DNA of 64,000 nucleotides from CAYSZB01 sp964435475 (lineage in GTDB: Bacteria > Chloroflexota > Anaerolineae > Anaerolineales > Anaerolineaceae): assembly GCA_964435475.1 (NCBI GenBank), contig CAYSZB010000004.1:10828-74827 (forward strand), written 5' to 3'. Numbering within the stretch: the first letter of the stretch is position 1; every line of letters begins with the position of its first letter. Positions 16,784 through 25,671 of this stretch are shown piece after piece. The notes under the pieces are model-generated. The model was not told the DNA's origin, did not search any database, and was given only the letters and a program-made list of their open reading frames with translations. The position numbers and the translations under genes were made by a program.

Positions 16784-18126
16784 CTATTGTTGAACCTATC
16801 GCTGCCCTTGAGGAGCACTTGAACAATTTTTCTCCCCAGGTGCGCGCAGATACGCTTGGAAAGTTGCTTGACATGGTGGGTGAAGATGCGTTTACGACCT
16901 CACCTAAACAAGACCTGTTTAACCTGCATGCCCATACCTTTTTTTCCTTCAACGCCTTTGGTTATTCACCAACTGCCCTAGCCTGGCTGGCAAAGAAGCA
17001 CGGCTATTCGATGATCGGAATGGTCGATTTTGACGTGCTGGATGGGGTGGATGAATTCCTGGCGGCATGTGACCTCCTGGCGGTGCGTGGGGTGGCTGGG
17101 GTGGAAACACGCGTCTTTATCCCCGAACTGGCATCCCTGGAGATCAATTCGCCCGGCGAACCGGGCATCAGCTATACCATGGGCACCGGTTTTACCTCGA
17201 GCAGCGTGCCGGGTGAGGTTCGACCAATCCTGGGTGCCTTGCGTAAAAGTGCCCAATTGCGCATAGAAGAAATGCTGGCCAGGGTCAATGATTCCCTGTC
17301 CCCGATCATTGTTGATCACGAAGTGGACCTGCTGCCCTTGAGCCCATCCGGTAACCTGACCGAGCGGCACCTGGTCCAGGCGATCATCCATGGGGTGGAG
17401 AGAAGTCAGCCTGACCCGCTCAAATACTGGCGTGAAAAATTGGTTCTCAAAGAGACAGAGGTCTCCCAGCTGGACGACCCGGTCTCACTACAAAACCTGC
17501 TGAGGGCAAAACTGTTGAAGCGAGGTGGGGTGGGCTATATTCAGCCTGATGTCAGGACCTATCCCACTATAGACCAGGCCAACCAACTGATAACTGCCTG
17601 TGGCGCCATCCCATGTGTTGCCTGGCTGGATGGCACATCAGCGGGAGAGGAAGATATTGCCAGTTTGCTGGGCTTCCTGGTCGAAAAAGGTGCCGGGGTG
17701 GTAAACATCATCCCGGATCGCAACTGGAATATCGCTGATGCCGCCAGCAAAAAGAAAAAGCTGGCTAAACTCTATGAAGTTGTCGACCTGGCGGAACAAA
17801 TGGATTTGCCGATCCTGGTGGGCACCGAAATGAACAGCTTTGGGCAAAAGATGGTTGATGACCTCGCTGTGCCTGAATTACAACCTTTACGCAAGACTTT
17901 CGAAGCAGGTGCCCAATTCATATTTGGGCATACTGTCATGCAGCGTGCCTTCGGGTTGGGATACCAATCCAACTGGGCAAAAGCTCATTATCCTAAGTGT
18001 GCTCAACGTAATGTTTTTTACCAGCAAGTCGGGCAGTTTACTCAACCCGGCAGAAGTGGTATTGAAAGATTAAGCAGGTTGGGCGACCAGCCTGAACCTG
18101 GTGATGTCCTGAAGTGCTTCGAATAA
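16780..18126 (+). CDS. PHP-domain metal-dependent hydrolase-like protein
   Basis: A 448-residue protein with a PHP-type metal motif near the N-terminus: NLHAHTFFSF (HxH at about residues 50-52). This is followed by VDFDVLDGVDEF, GVETRVF and, in the C-terminal half, GTEMNSFGQKMVDDL. Motif II reads DFD where PHP proteins usually have DH, so one metal ligand may differ. PHP proteins are phosphoesterases (histidinol phosphatase, polymerase proofreading and similar). The gene overlaps the class II aldolase by 4 bp, suggesting the pair handles one phosphorylated intermediate. Function beyond the fold is unknown. Confidence 0.7.
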   Translation: MTIVEPIAALEEHLNNFSPQVRADTLGKLLDMVGEDAFTTSPKQDLFNLHAHTFFSFNAFGYSPTALAWLAKKHGYSMIGMVDFDVLDGVDEFLAACDLLAVRGVAGVETRVFIPELASLEINSPGEPGISYTMGTGFTSSSVPGEVRPILGALRKSAQLRIEEMLARVNDSLSPIIVDHEVDLLPLSPSGNLTERHLVQAIIHGVERSQPDPLKYWREKLVLKETEVSQLDDPVSLQNLLRAKLLKRGGVGYIQPDVRTYPTIDQANQLITACGAIPCVAWLDGTSAGEEDIASLLGFLVEKGAGVVNIIPDRNWNIADAASKKKKLAKLYEVVDLAEQMDLPILVGTEMNSFGQKMVDDLAVPELQPLRKTFEAGAQFIFGHTVMQRAFGLGYQSNWAKAHYPKCAQRNVFYQQVGQFTQPGRSGIERLSRLGDQPEPGDVLKCFE

Positions 18127-18152
18127 AGAAAAATTGTCATTGAGGAGTGTTG

Positions 18153-19886
18153 ATGAACAAAAAAATAGAAAAATATAATAATGCCTCAGATCCCATCCCG
18201 GAAAAACAGGTTTTGTGGCCCTTGTACGGAGCTGGATTTGAGAACCTGGGAAAAGATGGACATATGATCGAGGTGCCAGTTCCAACACCGGGACCCGGAG
18301 AACTGCTGGTACGCCATGATGCAGTCGGATTGTGTTTTTCGGATATCAAAGTGATCACCCTCGGGCAGACCCATCCGCGCATCTACAAGGACATGCGATC
18401 CGACCCGGTGGTCCTGGGACATGAGGTGGCCATGACCGTGGTCAAGGTAGGTGAAGATTTAAAGAAACAATACCAACCGGGAGACCGTTTTATCATCCAG
18501 GCGGATATTTTTATCAAGGGTGTGGGCTATGCCTATGGATATGAATTACAGGGTGGGTTATCCCAGTATACAATCATTGACCAACGCGTCCTAAATGGCG
18601 ATGATGGTTGCTATCTCTTACGTGTTCAGCCTTCCACAGGCTATGCTGAGAGCGCTTTGACCGAGCCCTGGGCATGTGTAACCGCCTCTTATTCAGTACA
18701 GCACCGCACATGGGTCAAAGGTGGAGGTACCTTATGGATCGTGGGGGCAGAAGGTACAGAAGACCGTGGATTTCATTTCAGCCAGGGTCTGGATGAAAGT
18801 ATGCATCCCTCACGAGTCCTGCTCTCTCATGTTCCTCAGGCTTTTTCAGCCTGGATCAGAGAACAGGCGCTTGCCCTTGGGATCCCGGTGGAAGAGGTTA
18901 ATGATCCTGTCCATCCACCGGTAGACCTGGTGGATGACATTGTGGTTCTAGGAGCGGATGCAGACCTGGTCGAGCTGGTCAGTCCACACCTGGCGGTCAG
19001 CGGCGTGCTGGCTTTGGTCACCGATAAACCATTTGAACGCAAGGCCCAAATGGATGTGGGACGCATCCACTATAACTACTGGACAGTGGTGGGCGGAAAT
19101 GGCACGGACATCAGCCAGGCTTATGCCACAGTTCCCATCCGCCAGGGCTTGAAAGCGGGCGGAAGGGCCTGGTTCCTGGGAGCTGGCGGTCCGATGGGTC
19201 AAATGCATGTGCAGCGCGCCTTGCAGTCTCTCGACCATCCAGGCAGTATTTTATGTACAGACCTTTCAGATATGCGCCTGCAGGACCTGGAAACCAGTTT
19301 TTCAGCCGAGGCACAGTCGAAAAACATCGAGTGGCTATGTTTGAACCCGGGCAAAACAGAGACCTACCAGCAGCACCTGCAGGGTTTTCAAAGAGACGGC
19401 TTTGACGATATCGTGGTGCTGGTTCCGGTGCCGGCGATCATCAGTGAGGCTGCCGATCACCTGTCGCCCGGTGGGGTGATGAACATCTTTGCCGGGGTCA
19501 ACCGCGGGGTAATGGCATCCCTGGACCTTAACCGTATCGTGTTTGAGGGGATTCGTTACACTGGACAATCCGGATCATCGATCGATGACCTGCGCTCCAT
19601 GCTGCACCAGGCTGAGGCGGGTACCCTATCACCCAACCGCTCGGTGGCAGCGATCGGTTCCTTGTCTATGGCCAAAGAAGGCCTGCTGGCGCTAAAAAAT
19701 GCCACATACCCCGGAAAAGTGGTCATCTTCCCCCAGATCAAGGACTTTCCCCTGACATCGATGCCGGAATTAAAGGAAAAACTACCCACTGTATATGCCA
19801 GGATGAAAGATGGGCGAGAGTGGACCGTGGAAGCGGAGGAGGAATTCCTGCAGATCATGCTTCCGGGAAAGGATGAGCGAATATGA
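18153..19886 (+). CDS. Zinc-type medium-chain dehydrogenase with two Rossmann segments
   Basis: A 577-residue protein, about 230 longer than ordinary medium-chain dehydrogenases. The GroES-like catalytic domain (about 1-180) has zinc-site residues Cys61 (GLCFSD), His90-Glu91 (LGHEV) and Glu171 (TEPWACV). The four-cysteine structural zinc loop is absent. A Rossmann-like stretch starts at 190 (GGGTLWIVGAEG) and a second, more canonical one at 337 (GGRAWFLGAGGPMG). The first looks degenerate in its glycine motif. ATG 18153 follows GAGGAG; the in-frame GTG and TTG just upstream lie within or beside that site. It overlaps the SrlD-like gene by 4 bp. Oxidation or reduction of a sugar alcohol, ketose phosphate or lactaldehyde-derived compound is inferred. 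Confidence 0.75.
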   Translation: MNKKIEKYNNASDPIPEKQVLWPLYGAGFENLGKDGHMIEVPVPTPGPGELLVRHDAVGLCFSDIKVITLGQTHPRIYKDMRSDPVVLGHEVAMTVVKVGEDLKKQYQPGDRFIIQADIFIKGVGYAYGYELQGGLSQYTIIDQRVLNGDDGCYLLRVQPSTGYAESALTEPWACVTASYSVQHRTWVKGGGTLWIVGAEGTEDRGFHFSQGLDESMHPSRVLLSHVPQAFSAWIREQALALGIPVEEVNDPVHPPVDLVDDIVVLGADADLVELVSPHLAVSGVLALVTDKPFERKAQMDVGRIHYNYWTVVGGNGTDISQAYATVPIRQGLKAGGRAWFLGAGGPMGQMHVQRALQSLDHPGSILCTDLSDMRLQDLETSFSAEAQSKNIEWLCLNPGKTETYQQHLQGFQRDGFDDIVVLVPVPAIISEAADHLSPGGVMNIFAGVNRGVMASLDLNRIVFEGIRYTGQSGSSIDDLRSMLHQAEAGTLSPNRSVAAIGSLSMAKEGLLALKNATYPGKVVIFPQIKDFPLTSMPELKEKLPTVYARMKDGREWTVEAEEEFLQIMLPGKDERI

Positions 19887-20674
19887 GTCTGGAGTTTGCT
19901 GGAAAAGTTGCTTTAGTAACCGGCGGTGCCCAGGGATTGGGCGAGGCACTCTGCCAGCGTCTGGCGGATGAAGGTGCTGACCTGGTGGTGGCTGACCTGA
20001 ACCTTGCGGGAGCAGAAAAAGTGGCGGCAGAGATCGCTGAGAAAACCGGTCGAAAAGCGATCGCGGTGGCTATGGACGTGACCAACGAAGACCAGGTAGC
20101 AGCAGCTTTTGAACAGGTCCAAAAAATATTTGGCCGCCTGGACATCCTGATTTCCAACGCCGGGATCCTGCTTTCCGGTGGAATTGAGGATTTCCCTTCA
20201 GCCAAATGGCAGGCGGTGATCAATGTCAACCTGGTGGGTTATTTTCACTGTGCCAAGCATGCCGCCCACATGATGATGTCCCAGAAAAGCGGGGTGATCA
20301 TCCAGATCAACTCCAAATCCGGCAAGAAGGGCAGTTTTCGGAATTCTGCCTATGCCGCCAGCAAATTCGGCGGTATCGGGCTGACCCAGAGCCTGGCTCT
20401 GGAACTGGCACCTTACAACATACGGGTCAACGCAGTTTGCCCCGGCAACCTGTTGGATTCGCCCCTGTGGGTGGATTCACTGTTTGACCAATATGCCCAA
20501 AACCAGGGTTTGACCAGAGAACAGGTCCGCCAGAAATATATCGACCAGGTACCACTCAAACGCAGCTGCACGTACGATGATATTGGTAACATGGTGGTAT
20601 TTTTAGCATCTGACAAGGCCAGTTACATGACCGGGCAGGCGATCAACGTCACCGGTGGCCAGGAAATGCACTAA
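19883..20674 (+). CDS. Short-chain dehydrogenase, SrlD (sorbitol-6-phosphate dehydrogenase)-like
   Basis: A 263-residue classical SDR. The NAD-binding motif is GGAQGLG (14-20), with catalytic Ser144, Tyr157 and Lys161 (YAASK). From about residue 140 on it closely follows the SrlD pattern, with INSKSGKKGS, GNLLDSPLWVDSLF, IDQVPLKR and SYMTGQAINVTGGQ. This suggests a polyol-phosphate or ketose-phosphate substrate rather than an acyl-ACP. It is translationally coupled to the two-Rossmann dehydrogenase upstream and is followed 20 bp later by the E1 gene. The exact substrate in a 6-deoxysugar operon is not known. Confidence 0.82.
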   Translation: MSLEFAGKVALVTGGAQGLGEALCQRLADEGADLVVADLNLAGAEKVAAEIAEKTGRKAIAVAMDVTNEDQVAAAFEQVQKIFGRLDILISNAGILLSGGIEDFPSAKWQAVINVNLVGYFHCAKHAAHMMMSQKSGVIIQINSKSGKKGSFRNSAYAASKFGGIGLTQSLALELAPYNIRVNAVCPGNLLDSPLWVDSLFDQYAQNQGLTREQVRQKYIDQVPLKRSCTYDDIGNMVVFLASDKASYMTGQAINVTGGQEMH

Positions 20675-20694
20675 TTTATTATAGGAGATAGATA

Positions 20695-22779
20695 ATGGAA
20701 AGTAAACACACTTTTGAACACATCACAGGCCTTATCGAGGAACAATCCCTGACCAGGGAACAATTGATGACCTATTTACGCCAGATGATGGAAATCCGCG
20801 CTTTGGAGAATAATATTGGAAATCTGCTGAGCAAGGCTGTCCTTAAAGGAGCTTCGCACCTCTATGCCGGCGAGGAAGCGGTAGCGGTGGGGGCAGTGGC
20901 TGCCCTGCAGGACGGCGATTTGGTCACCAGCACGCATCGCGGTCATGGTCACGCCCATGCCCATGGCGACACAGCTGCCAAAACCGACTCTGCAAGGCAG
21001 GATCACTACAATAAAATGATGGCCGAGGTGCTGGGTAAGAGCGGTGGATACTGCAAAGGCAAGGGCGGCTCGATGCATATTGCAGATGTGGAACACGGCA
21101 ACCTGGGAGCTACCGGCATTGTGGCGGGCAATATCCCGGTGGCGGTGGGGGCGGCACTGGCGCAAAAATTGCTCGGCACCGGCAAGGTGGTGCTGTGTTT
21201 CTTCGGCGATGGCGCTTCCAATACAGGTAATTTCCATGAATCACTGAATATGGCCAGCCTTTGGGACCTGCCTGTGGTGTTCGTTGTAGAAAATAACCTG
21301 TACGCCATGTCCGTTCCCTGGGCAAAGGCCAGCAAACTGCCCGATGTGGCATCCCGTGCCTGTGCATACGGTATGCCCGGCACAGTGGTGGATGGGATGA
21401 ACGTGCTGGAGGTCAGAAATGCGGTTGCCGAGGCGGTGGAACTGGCCCGGCAGGGCAGGGGGCCCAGCCTGGTGGAATGTAAAACATACCGCTATTTCGG
21501 CCATTCCCATTCTGATCCCAGGGCATACCGCACACGCGAGGAAGAAGCCCAATATAAGGATCTCGATCCCATCAAGCAGCTGCGCAGTGACATGGGTATC
21601 GTCAATATGATAACCGAAGACGAATTCACCCAGCTTGAAGAGCTGGTCAGCGGTAAATTGGAGAAGGCCATGCAGTTCAGTGAAGCATCCGCCGAGCCCA
21701 TGCGGGATGAATTGAGCTCGGATGTGTTTGCCCCTGCTAAAACCACCGCCCAGGACATCGAGGCAGAGGCGGCCTTGCGGGAAAAGGTGAAGAACGACCC
21801 CCAGATGCGCAAGATCAGCTATGCCCAGGCACTGGTGGAAGCGATGCGTGAAGAGATGAAGCGGGATGAAAGGGTATTCATCTTTGGCGAGGATGTTGGC
21901 CTGTACGGTGGTGCATACGGCGCTACGCGTGGCCTGTTTGAGGAATTTGGCGAGAAGCGGGTCATTGATACCCCCATTTCTGAGGCGACGATCGGCGGGG
22001 CGGCAGTCGGCGCTGCCATGGCAGGCATGCGCCCGGTGGGTGAGATCATGTATGTCGACTTCACCCCGCTGGCTATGGACCAGATCGCCAACCAGGGTGG
22101 CAAGAACCGTTACATGTTCGGCGGCAAGACATCCGTACCAATGGTGATGCGCACCGAAGGTGGTGCCGGGCGGGCGATTGCTGCCCATCACTCGCAAAGC
22201 CTGGAATCGCTCTGGACGCATTTCCCCGGTGTCTATGTGGTGATGCCTTCGACTCCATATGATGCCAAAGGCTTATTAAAGTCCGCCATCCGGGACGATA
22301 ACCCGGTGATGTTCATTGAACATAAAATGCTGTATAAAGAAAAAGGCCCGGTACCTGAGGAAGATTATCTCATCCCCCTGGGCGTTGCTGACATCAAGCG
22401 GACTGGCAAGGACATTACACTGGTAACTTACTCACGGATGGTTCTGACCTCCCTGGAAGCAGCCGAGATCCTGGCTAAGGAAGGCATTGACGTGGAAGTG
22501 GTCGACCTGCGCACCCTGAAACCCCTGGATATTGATACCGTGATCACTTCGATCAAGAAGACCGGGCGCTTTGTGGGGGTGACCGAGGCTTATGAGAACA
22601 CTTCCTTTATTAACGAGGTGATGGCACAGGTTAACGAGTTGGCATTTGACTGGCTGGATGCGCCGATGGTGCGCGTGGCAGCCGCCAATGTGCCTGTGCC
22701 GCGGGCTGAGGTGCTGGAAGACCTGGCCATTCCCAACGCAGGACGCATTATCGATGCCTGCAGAAAGGTGATGAGTTGA
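20695..22779 (+). CDS. Fused alpha-beta E1 component of a 2-oxoacid/acetoin dehydrogenase complex
   Basis: A 694-residue ThDP enzyme joining two normally separate subunits. E1-alpha covers about 20-340: ThDP/Mg motif GDG at 171-173 with NN at 200-201, and the loop YFGHSHSDPRAYR. A charged, Ala/Glu-rich linker covers about 345-370. E1-beta covers about 371-694 (ISYAQALVEAMREEM, FGEDVGLYGGAYG, HHSQSLESLW). The loop after HRGHGH is longer than in pyruvate E1-alpha and His-rich (HAHAHGD). It would decarboxylate a 2-oxoacid or cleave acetoin and pass the acyl group to E2 lipoate. It overlaps the E2 gene by 1 bp. Pyruvate, acetoin or a lactaldehyde-derived substrate are possible. Confidence 0.88.
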   Translation: MESKHTFEHITGLIEEQSLTREQLMTYLRQMMEIRALENNIGNLLSKAVLKGASHLYAGEEAVAVGAVAALQDGDLVTSTHRGHGHAHAHGDTAAKTDSARQDHYNKMMAEVLGKSGGYCKGKGGSMHIADVEHGNLGATGIVAGNIPVAVGAALAQKLLGTGKVVLCFFGDGASNTGNFHESLNMASLWDLPVVFVVENNLYAMSVPWAKASKLPDVASRACAYGMPGTVVDGMNVLEVRNAVAEAVELARQGRGPSLVECKTYRYFGHSHSDPRAYRTREEEAQYKDLDPIKQLRSDMGIVNMITEDEFTQLEELVSGKLEKAMQFSEASAEPMRDELSSDVFAPAKTTAQDIEAEAALREKVKNDPQMRKISYAQALVEAMREEMKRDERVFIFGEDVGLYGGAYGATRGLFEEFGEKRVIDTPISEATIGGAAVGAAMAGMRPVGEIMYVDFTPLAMDQIANQGGKNRYMFGGKTSVPMVMRTEGGAGRAIAAHHSQSLESLWTHFPGVYVVMPSTPYDAKGLLKSAIRDDNPVMFIEHKMLYKEKGPVPEEDYLIPLGVADIKRTGKDITLVTYSRMVLTSLEAAEILAKEGIDVEVVDLRTLKPLDIDTVITSIKKTGRFVGVTEAYENTSFINEVMAQVNELAFDWLDAPMVRVAAANVPVPRAEVLEDLAIPNAGRIIDACRKVMS

Positions 22780-24128
22780 TGAGCGAGGAACTGTTCATTC
22801 CCAAGTTGGGTCAGACTGTAGAAGAAGTGGTATTGACTTCCTGGTTACTGGAAGACGGGACCAAGGTGGATTTTGGCGACCCGGTCCTCGAGGTGGAAAC
22901 CGATAAAGCGGTTTTTACCGTGGAAGCCAATGCCAAAGGCTACCTGCACCGCGGGCCATACCAGGCAGGCGAAACCCTGCCCGTTCTGACCGTCGTGGCG
23001 CTGATCGGGAAAGCCGATGAGGTTTTCGCAGTAAAAACTGAGCCCAAGACTTTAGAAGTTGAGCATGCTGCTGTCAATGAGGCGGAAAAAAGCGAATTAC
23101 GGACATCCGGAAACGAAATCGAATCTCAGGACAGGCTTTTTGTCTCACCACGGGCACGTAAACTGGCCGCTGAAAAGCAAGTGGACCTGGGTTCTGTACA
23201 GCCTTCCGGGGCAGGGGGCAGCCGCATTGTGGTCAAAGATGTCCTTTCATACCTGGCCCAGGTGCCCAAAGCTACGCCGGTCGCCCAGGCCATGGCGCAA
23301 AAGGCTGGTATCTCCCTAGTTGGGTTGGTCGGGACTGGTCCCCGCGGTATCGTTACTCGTGAAGATGTCGAATTGACTCTAAAAACCAGGGCAGAAGTGC
23401 AGCCGCTTGCCGCTTCATCCGCTGTTGGTACTGGGAAACAGGTGCCAATTTCCGGCAAACGCAAGGTGATCTTTGAAAAGATGGGCACCAGCGTGCATAC
23501 CACTGCCCGGGTGACCCTGGTCAGCGACGTGGATTCCACGGAGCTGGTCTCCCTGCGCAGAAGGCTGAAGGATCTCGTCAGTGACAGCTGGGGATTCACA
23601 CCCGGATACAATGAATTGCTGGGACTGATCACAGCGCGCTGTTTAAGGCAATTTCCCTACATGAACGCCAGGGTCAGTACGGACCAAAAGATGATCGAAT
23701 GGCTGCCCCAGGTCAACCTGGGGATCGCAATGGATACGGATGGTGGGCTGGTCGTGCCGGTGATCCAGGCGGCGGATCAAAAGACCCCGCGCGAGTTTGG
23801 CTTGGTCTTCAGGGAATTGGTCGGCAGGGCAAAAGAGGGACGCTTGAGCCTGGAGGACATGAACGGAGGCACATTCACCATCACTAACCTGGGCGAATAC
23901 GGCATCGATGCCTTCACCCCGGTGATCAACTACCCGGAAGCGGCGATCCTGGGGATCGGCCAGATCAAGGAAAAACCAGTTGTTGTGAACGGTGAGGTCG
24001 CTATTCGCAGTATGGTGACTCTCAGCCTGGTCTTTGACCACCGCATCATTGATGGGGCACCGGCGGCGCGTTTTCTGCAGGCGCTTGTCAAAATGATCGA
24101 GAACCCGTTGGGGTTGTTTGTGGGTTAG
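22779..24128 (+). CDS. Dihydrolipoamide acyltransferase (E2)
   Basis: A 449-residue E2 core. One lipoyl domain spans residues 1-80 with the lipoylated Lys43 in VETDKAVF. Two E3/E1-binding domains follow, around 120-160 (VSPRARKLAAEK) and 170-205 (VAQAMAQKAG). The catalytic acyltransferase domain ends with the active-site motif FDHRIIDG. ATG 22779 overlaps the E1 stop as TGATG; a TTG three bases earlier is unlikely. It is the central scaffold linking the E1 fusion and E3 in this operon. Two peripheral-binding domains are more than the usual one in simple pyruvate or acetoin E2 proteins. Confidence 0.92.
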   Translation: MSEELFIPKLGQTVEEVVLTSWLLEDGTKVDFGDPVLEVETDKAVFTVEANAKGYLHRGPYQAGETLPVLTVVALIGKADEVFAVKTEPKTLEVEHAAVNEAEKSELRTSGNEIESQDRLFVSPRARKLAAEKQVDLGSVQPSGAGGSRIVVKDVLSYLAQVPKATPVAQAMAQKAGISLVGLVGTGPRGIVTREDVELTLKTRAEVQPLAASSAVGTGKQVPISGKRKVIFEKMGTSVHTTARVTLVSDVDSTELVSLRRRLKDLVSDSWGFTPGYNELLGLITARCLRQFPYMNARVSTDQKMIEWLPQVNLGIAMDTDGGLVVPVIQAADQKTPREFGLVFRELVGRAKEGRLSLEDMNGGTFTITNLGEYGIDAFTPVINYPEAAILGIGQIKEKPVVVNGEVAIRSMVTLSLVFDHRIIDGAPAARFLQALVKMIENPLGLFVG

Positions 24129-24151
24129 AATAGAAAAAATGCGAGGTGAAC

Positions 24152-25549
24152 ATGACAGAATATGACCTGGTAGTGATCGGTGCGGGTCCGGGGGGCTATG
24201 TGGCTGCCATCCGTGCTTCCCAGTTGGGTTTGAAAACAGCCATCGTTGATAAACAGTGGCTGGGTGGGGTTTGCTTAAATGTTGGCTGTATTCCATCCAA
24301 GGCGCTGTTAAGGAATGCGGAAATCGCCCATATCCTGCGTGAACGGGGAAAGGACTTTGGTTTCTCATTTGACAACCTTAAGCTGGACTTTACTGCAGCA
24401 GTCAAACGCAGCCGGCAGGTGTCTGACCGCCTGACACGAGGGGTGGGCTTTTTAATGAAGAAAAACAATATCACTGTTCACATGGGCGACGCCAGGTTGA
24501 TAGCTAAAGATCTGGTCCGTGTCACTGGTGCGGATGGCAAGGTGGAAGAAATCAAGACCCAAAACATTGTCATTGCCACTGGCAGCCAATCGATCAGCAT
24601 CCCTGGCGTGACTGTGGACGGTGAGAAGGTGGTCACTTACAAAGAAGCCATCCTGCAGGAAAAACTGCCTGCGTCAGTGGTAATCATCGGTGCCGGGGCC
24701 ATCGGGTTGGAATTCGCCACCGTGTGGAATGCCTACGGCACACAGGTGACCATGGTGGAGATGCTGCCGCGCATTGCACCATTGGAGGATGAAGAGGTCA
24801 GTACCGAGCTGCAAAAGGCCTATGCCAAACGCGGCATCAAATGCCTGACCGGCACCCGCGTGCAGAAGGTCGAAACCACCGCAGATGGTGTGCGTGTTAC
24901 AGTCAGTGCCGCAGATGGAGAAAAGGTATTGGAAGCTGAACAGGCACTGGTATCCATCGGTTTCAAGCCTAACAGCCTGGACCTTGGACTGGAACAAGTA
25001 GGGGTGGAACTCACTGAGCGCAAGCACATTAAGGTGGATGAACGCATGGCAACCAATGTGGCCGGCATTTGGGCGGTAGGGGACGTGACCGGAAAGATGT
25101 TGCTGGCGCATGTTGCCTCCAACCAGGGCATATTGTGTGCCGAAGCCATTGCCGGGCTGGCAACTCACCCGATCAACTATGATATGGTGCCGCATGCCAC
25201 CTTTTCCAATCCACAGGTGGCTTCATTCGGTTACACCGAAGCCCAGCTTAAAGAAAAAGGCGTTGCCTATAAGGCAGGCAAATTTCCCTTCCAGCCAAAT
25301 GGAAAAGCATTGGGATTGGGCGATTACGGCGGATTTGTCAAGATCCTGATCGGTGAGCAATACGGTGAGATCCTTGGAGCACACATGATCGGGCCGGAAG
25401 TCTCAGAATTGCTGCCGGAATTGACCCTGGCACAGCAAAATGAATTGACCGCCCTGGAGATCGCCCACAACATCCATACCCATCCCACCCTCAGCGAGGC
25501 GATCCTCGAAGCTGCCGAGATGCTCAATGGGTCTGCCATCCACATTTAA
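24152..25549 (+). CDS. lpdA: Dihydrolipoyl dehydrogenase (E3)
   Basis: A 465-residue class I flavoprotein disulfide reductase that reoxidises E2 dihydrolipoamide with NAD+. It has the FAD motif VIGAGPGGY (8-16), the redox disulfide Cys41/Cys46 in GGVCLNVGCIPSK, the NAD motif VIIGAGAIGLE and the ATG-type second FAD motif GIWAVGDVTG. The C-terminal dimer-interface HTHPTLSEA carries the His-Glu pair. ATG 24152 is chosen; the in-frame GTG 24146 is part of the GAGGTG ribosome site. It is the last gene of the rhamnose-E1/E2/E3 run and is followed by a strong terminator. Confidence 0.96.
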   Translation: MTEYDLVVIGAGPGGYVAAIRASQLGLKTAIVDKQWLGGVCLNVGCIPSKALLRNAEIAHILRERGKDFGFSFDNLKLDFTAAVKRSRQVSDRLTRGVGFLMKKNNITVHMGDARLIAKDLVRVTGADGKVEEIKTQNIVIATGSQSISIPGVTVDGEKVVTYKEAILQEKLPASVVIIGAGAIGLEFATVWNAYGTQVTMVEMLPRIAPLEDEEVSTELQKAYAKRGIKCLTGTRVQKVETTADGVRVTVSAADGEKVLEAEQALVSIGFKPNSLDLGLEQVGVELTERKHIKVDERMATNVAGIWAVGDVTGKMLLAHVASNQGILCAEAIAGLATHPINYDMVPHATFSNPQVASFGYTEAQLKEKGVAYKAGKFPFQPNGKALGLGDYGGFVKILIGEQYGEILGAHMIGPEVSELLPELTLAQQNELTALEIAHNIHTHPTLSEAILEAAEMLNGSAIHI

Positions 25550-25590
25550 AGTTGGTCAGGGCAAAGCTTTTTGTAATAATTAATTCCAAG

Positions 25591-25628
25591 AAAATGAGGT
25601 TGGCTTGAAAATAAGCCAACCTCATTTT
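25591..25628. terminator. Strong bidirectional terminator
   Basis: A perfect 16-bp stem (25591-25606 with 25613-25628) closes a 6-nt loop, GAAAAT. The outer arms are AAAA/TTTT and the sequence continues GTTTTTAT. It lies between the convergent E3 gene and the minus-strand flavoprotein, and would stop transcription from both sides. Confidence 0.9.
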
Positions 25629-25671
25629 GTTTTTATATGAATTTGCAGAAAGACGGATCTACCTGGGTTTC

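Noticed and set aside
21241..22221. 326-codon minus-strand frame opposite the E1 fusion
   Set aside because: It is antisense to conserved ThDP-enzyme sequence; His/Arg-rich composition is typical of shadows of GC-rich coding DNA.
23643..24368. 241-codon minus-strand frame across the E2-E3 junction
   Set aside because: It overlaps two well-supported genes on the other strand and shows no family features.
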